Shown here in pieces: positions 61,702 to 64,000 of a stretch of 64,000 bases of DNA. Origin of the DNA: JAMXLG01 sp963818925. GTDB taxonomy: Bacteria; Vulcanimicrobiota; Vulcanimicrobiia; Vulcanimicrobiales; Vulcanimicrobiaceae. The position numbers and the translations under genes were made by a program. Location: contig CAWFTN010000001.1 in the NCBI GenBank assembly GCA_963818925.1, positions 2,294,001 to 2,358,000 on the forward strand. Reading direction: 5' to 3'. The notes below the pieces were generated by a model. It had not been told where the DNA came from. It was given only the letters and a program-made list of their open reading frames with translations, and did not search any database. How positions within the stretch are numbered: position 1 is the stretch's first letter; every line of letters begins with the position of its first letter.

Positions 61702-62477
61702 GATTCCGGTCCGCTTTCCCTTTCGGTGCACGGCGATAGGCCGATCGCCAAAGCAAACCGTTTAGCCCGGACCCCGCATTCGCCACGCGCGAGCGGCCTC
61801 CCAGCTACGGTTGCGACGGCGGTCAGGCCGGATGATACAGTAATCGGCACGATTGCGCCGGGCTCAAGTGCTCCTAGCTCGCCAGCCGGGACGATCGTCC
61901 CCTCGGTCCGGACATCAAGCTCGATTTCGACGTCGAGTAAGTCCTCGAGAAGCAGACCGCCGGCCTTTTCGGGTTGATCGTGTGCGGCAAGTGCGATCCC
62001 GATCGATGCCGGGACCGGACGATCGAGCACGAGCTCAAAGTACGTCAACAATCCGTCAATCGAGGCGACCGGCTCCGGAACGAGCCTTTCCGGCCGCGTT
62101 CCGCAGACGGCTGTAAAATTTCCGGCGATTGCATTGACGATCCGATCGAGGACGGTCGTTTCCACGGCAGAAAGCGCTCGCGCGGCGCTCGCGGTCTCAC
62201 CGAATGCCGCCGACGCAAGCGCGACGCATGCGGCGGGACGCAGAACGATCGCGGCATCCGCGCGCGTTCCACTGACGCGGTAGAGCCGTGCACCATCGAC
62301 AATGGCGCGCCAGCCGCTTTTCGATGGAACCGCCGGTTCGAATACGTGCAGTTCCACCGGCGACTGCAGCAACGCCGCGAGCATTTCGCGCACCCCGTTG
62401 GCGACCACACATGCTGCGGCAACGGGAAATGCGGTGCGCGCTTCAAAGACCATCGGGCGAACGACGCGGCGCGTCAT
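61698..62477 (-). CDS. Divergent FliM-like SpoA-domain protein
   Basis: 259 residues. The C-terminal ~85 residues form a SpoA domain (LEDLLDVEIELDVRTEGTIV, GAIVPITVSSGLTAVATVAG, GECGVRAKRFALAI), and the middle (VETTVLDRIVNAIAGNFTAV) is weakly FliM/CheC-like. The N-terminal CheY-binding motif of FliM (L-S-Q-x-E-I-D-A-L) is absent. Its place between the FlgG-like gene and fliN, with four-base overlaps on both sides, makes it the FliM equivalent of this motor. Confidence 0.7.
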   Translation of the reverse strand: MTRRVVRPMVFEARTAFPVAAACVVANGVREMLAALLQSPVELHVFEPAVPSKSGWRAIVDGARLYRVSGTRADAAIVLRPAACVALASAAFGETASAARALSAVETTVLDRIVNAIAGNFTAVCGTRPERLVPEPVASIDGLLTYFELVLDRPVPASIGIALAAHDQPEKAGGLLLEDLLDVEIELDVRTEGTIVPAGELGALEPGAIVPITVSSGLTAVATVAGRPLARGECGVRAKRFALAIGLSPCTERESGPES

Positions 62478-63196
62478 TTCAATAAATCCATCGCGACTTT
62501 CCCCGTTTGGCCTTGCGCCTTGTGCACCGCTTGGAGTGCGTCGAAGGCAACGTACGCGTCGTGCAAGCGCTCGAGACTGCGATCGAGATCGATGCGGCTT
62601 TCATCGCGCCGCATCGGCGCAAGTTTGCCGAAATTTCCGTCAGCGGCACGGCCAACGTGCGGAACGACGCCGGGCGGTGGCAGTACGGTACCGTCTGCCG
62701 CGTTGCTTAATTTCGTCGCGGCGGGGAATCGCGCGAGCGCGAGCCGTCCGATGCTGATGCGTTGAACGTGCGCGATTCCGCTCCTCGGATCGACCGTCCG
62801 ACGGTCGTACGCGACGGCCCCGTCGGTTTCGACGCGCAGGTTGCGAACGCGTCCGAGGGCCTCGTCGACGGGATCGATTCTCAACTCCGTCGTGCTGCTC
62901 GCAGTGTTGGTGTATCCCAGCATCGGACGCCCATTGCTGCCGACGAGCGAGCCGTCAGCAAGCCGCATTTGACCGTCGCGCGTATAGGTCGTACGGCCGC
63001 GCTCATCCACCGTCAAGAAGTAGTCGTCATTGGGTGCGCTCACCGCGAGCGGATCGAGCACTGCACGTGATTGCGGCCCATCGGTTTCGATGTCGCTGTG
63101 TTCCGGCAATGCGCCGGGCGTAAATGCCTTGTAGACGTCCGCCGCGCGCTGCGAAATCAGATCCAACGATCGTTCCGTGGCCGAATTGATGAGCAT
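62474..63196 (-). CDS. Flagellar basal-body rod/hook-family protein (FlgF/FlgG-like)
   Basis: 240 residues from ATG 63196 (MLINSATERSLDLISQRAAD). DDYFLTVDERGRTTYTRDGQ MRLADGSLVGSNGRPMLGY (about 55-95) is the signature of FlgE/F/G proteins (F-f-x-v…G…YTRdG.f..d..G.Lv…G..vlG). ALARFPAATKLSNAADGTVL matches the second conserved block, and the helix near the end pairs with the N-terminal helix. The N-terminal ANN motif is not obvious. A longer frame starting at 63616 is not supported. Confidence 0.8.
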   Translation of the reverse strand: MLINSATERSLDLISQRAADVYKAFTPGALPEHSDIETDGPQSRAVLDPLAVSAPNDDYFLTVDERGRTTYTRDGQMRLADGSLVGSNGRPMLGYTNTASSTTELRIDPVDEALGRVRNLRVETDGAVAYDRRTVDPRSGIAHVQRISIGRLALARFPAATKLSNAADGTVLPPPGVVPHVGRAADGNFGKLAPMRRDESRIDLDRSLERLHDAYVAFDALQAVHKAQGQTGKVAMDLLK

Positions 63197-63200
63197 GGCG

Positions 63201-63734
63201 CTACTCCGCGATCTGGGCGGTGACAGCAATGCCGCGCTCGGCGAGGGCATACCGTGCCTGCTCGAGTGCGCGTGCCACCTTCTCGCGCGCGTGCGGCGGA
63301 CAAACGGCGACGAGTTGCACTCCCAAACGCGTGCGCTGCATCGTGACGTGGACGCGCGCATCCGTACCGTCGATCGTAAATGCCGCTCGCGTTGCCGGAA
63401 CGTTCGGACGCAGAAACGCGTGCTCGATTTTGCGCGCGAGCGGCGAACGCAACGAACGGCGCTCGATAGCGACGGCGTCTCGGCGCACCGGCTTCTTCTC
63501 GGGCTGCACGTGCAACGCAGGCGCAGTACGAACGGCACTGCCGCGCCGCTCGAAGGCAACATGCGTTTGCTGCACCTCGCGCCGATCGACGGCGACGGAA
63601 AGCGCCGTCGTTTCAACCTTCGCCGGCTGTTGCGCGAGATGGAGCGCGGAATACCAGGCTTGTGAGAGCGCGCGGCGATCGATCGCGGCGATGGGCGCCG
63701 TCAGGACGCTGAATCCAAGTTGCTGCGTCATCAT
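63201..63734 (-). CDS. Flagellar-cluster protein, possible FliK C-terminal-like domain
   Basis: About 177 residues; ATG 63734 or 63731 are likely starts (a GTG at 63761 is possible). The first two thirds are Ala/Arg/Val-rich and low in complexity. The last ~60 residues, AAFTIDGTDARVHVTMQRTR LGVQLVAVCPPHAREKVARA LEQARYALAERGIAV, follow the FliK C-terminal plan (…v.l..p..LG.v.v.l…a…r..L…L..aL.e.G..v). It ends four bases before the FlgG-like start. Assignment is weak but the context fits. Confidence 0.45.
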   Translation of the reverse strand: MMTQQLGFSVLTAPIAAIDRRALSQAWYSALHLAQQPAKVETTALSVAVDRREVQQTHVAFERRGSAVRTAPALHVQPEKKPVRRDAVAIERRSLRSPLARKIEHAFLRPNVPATRAAFTIDGTDARVHVTMQRTRLGVQLVAVCPPHAREKVARALEQARYALAERGIAVTAQIAE

Positions 63735-63787
63735 TGGCCGATGATGCGCGGTACGCGTCACCGCGGAATCATCGCGCCGTTACGAAT

Positions 63788-64000
63788 TCATGAACGGCCC
63801 GGAAACAGGTTCCCGCTTTCCGTGCGTTGCCGAAAACGCCCGTCGTCGAAACCGCGAGCCTTTTGCAGGTAGATCGTATGATCCGCAAGGTCGAACGTCA
63901 CGATGAAATTGTGCAAGACGCCGTACCCGACGTTGCCGCCGTCATTCCGGTCGGCGAACGCACCTGCGCTCGCCAGAATCACATCGGTGTAGCGGTTGTA
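63788..64000 (-). CDS. Retropepsin-like aspartyl protease, C-terminal end (runs off right edge)
   Basis: The frame enters from the edge as YNRYTDVILASAGAFADRND then GGNVGYGVLHNFIVTFDLAD, ending RTESGNLFPGRS. G-N-x-G-Y-x-V-L-x-x-F-x-V-T-F-D is the ending common to exported retropepsin-like domains (…G.iG..vL..f.v.fDy…). The active-site D-T/S-G would lie beyond the window. Possibly an intact relative of the relic at 40781-41390. Confidence 0.65.
   Translation of the reverse strand, partial: YNRYTDVILASAGAFADRNDGGNVGYGVLHNFIVTFDLADHTIYLQKARGFDDGRFRQRTESGNLFPGRS

Noticed and set aside
1..64000. CRISPR array, tRNA/rRNA genes, transposase or integrase
   Set aside because: No regularly spaced repeats, no tRNA-like cloverleaf or rRNA segment and no recombinase motifs were seen on either strand.

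Overview
The window reads as chromosome of a high-GC, two-membrane (diderm) bacterium. It has a TonB-dependent receptor, an RND efflux pump, lipoproteins, SecD/SecF and a flagellar export apparatus. Gene style (exported proteins with short Pro/Gly-rich linkers, many TTG/GTG starts, overlapping 4-bp stop/start junctions, numerous small exported proteins) would fit a Candidatus Eremiobacterota (WPS-2)-type or similar soil lineage; this is an impression, not a proof. No rRNA, tRNA, CRISPR array, transposase or integrase was recognised.

Layout. 1-9.5 kb: 5' part of a glycerate kinase, small membrane and exported proteins, a triple DUF4177-like protein, an exported RidA, then an AraC regulator and a large TonB-dependent receptor. 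9.7-15.3 kb: accessory genes: an unusually ordered multicopper oxidase, a serine beta-lactamase-fold hydrolase, and an overlapping HAD phosphatase / archaeo-eukaryotic-primase-like pair. 15.3-32 kb: S9 peptidase, ssb and rpsF, an RND pump, a TauE/SafE permease, rel and apt, a TonB-like protein, and a GGDEF-EAL protein with a LuxR-type HTH partner. 32-41.4 kb: small exported proteins, a C11 (clostripain-like) peptidase, a MocR regulator, an operon of DUF1579-like/NIPSNAP/OsmC/GNAT proteins, a LysR regulator, then two fused, decayed pseudogenes. 41.4-50.7 kb: on the minus strand, fliQ-fliR-flhB-flhA-secD-secF-HIRAN/RecQ-like helicase-NUDIX. 50.8-60.7 kb: about 10 kb of unrelated genes (SLOG-like plus TM protein, Vgb-like lipoprotein, TIR-STAND-TPR protein, ArsR regulator, metF, quinone-oxidoreductase-like enzyme, AAC(3)-I-like acetyltransferase). 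60.7-63.7 kb: the rest of the flagellar cluster (fliP, fliN, a FliM-like protein, a FlgG/FlgF-like protein, a FliK-like candidate). The right edge holds the 3' end of a retropepsin-like protein.

The most notable structure is that 10-kb block. fliN-fliP and fliQ-fliR-flhB-flhA are normally contiguous, but here they are separated by a block that carries two extra decayed copies of the last ~120 bp of fliP (at 58473 and 59992), in the same orientation as the real one at 60716. The block therefore looks like a serial insertion site at the fliP 3' end, and it has collected a TIR-STAND-TPR protein and a SLOG/TM protein, both architectures associated with prokaryotic conflict systems. Other points: four copies of a conserved hairpin used as terminators between 9.3 and 18.8 kb, a dispersed CTTCGACAARCTCAG repeat inserted in frame inside two protein genes, and several conserved small proteins of about 50 residues.
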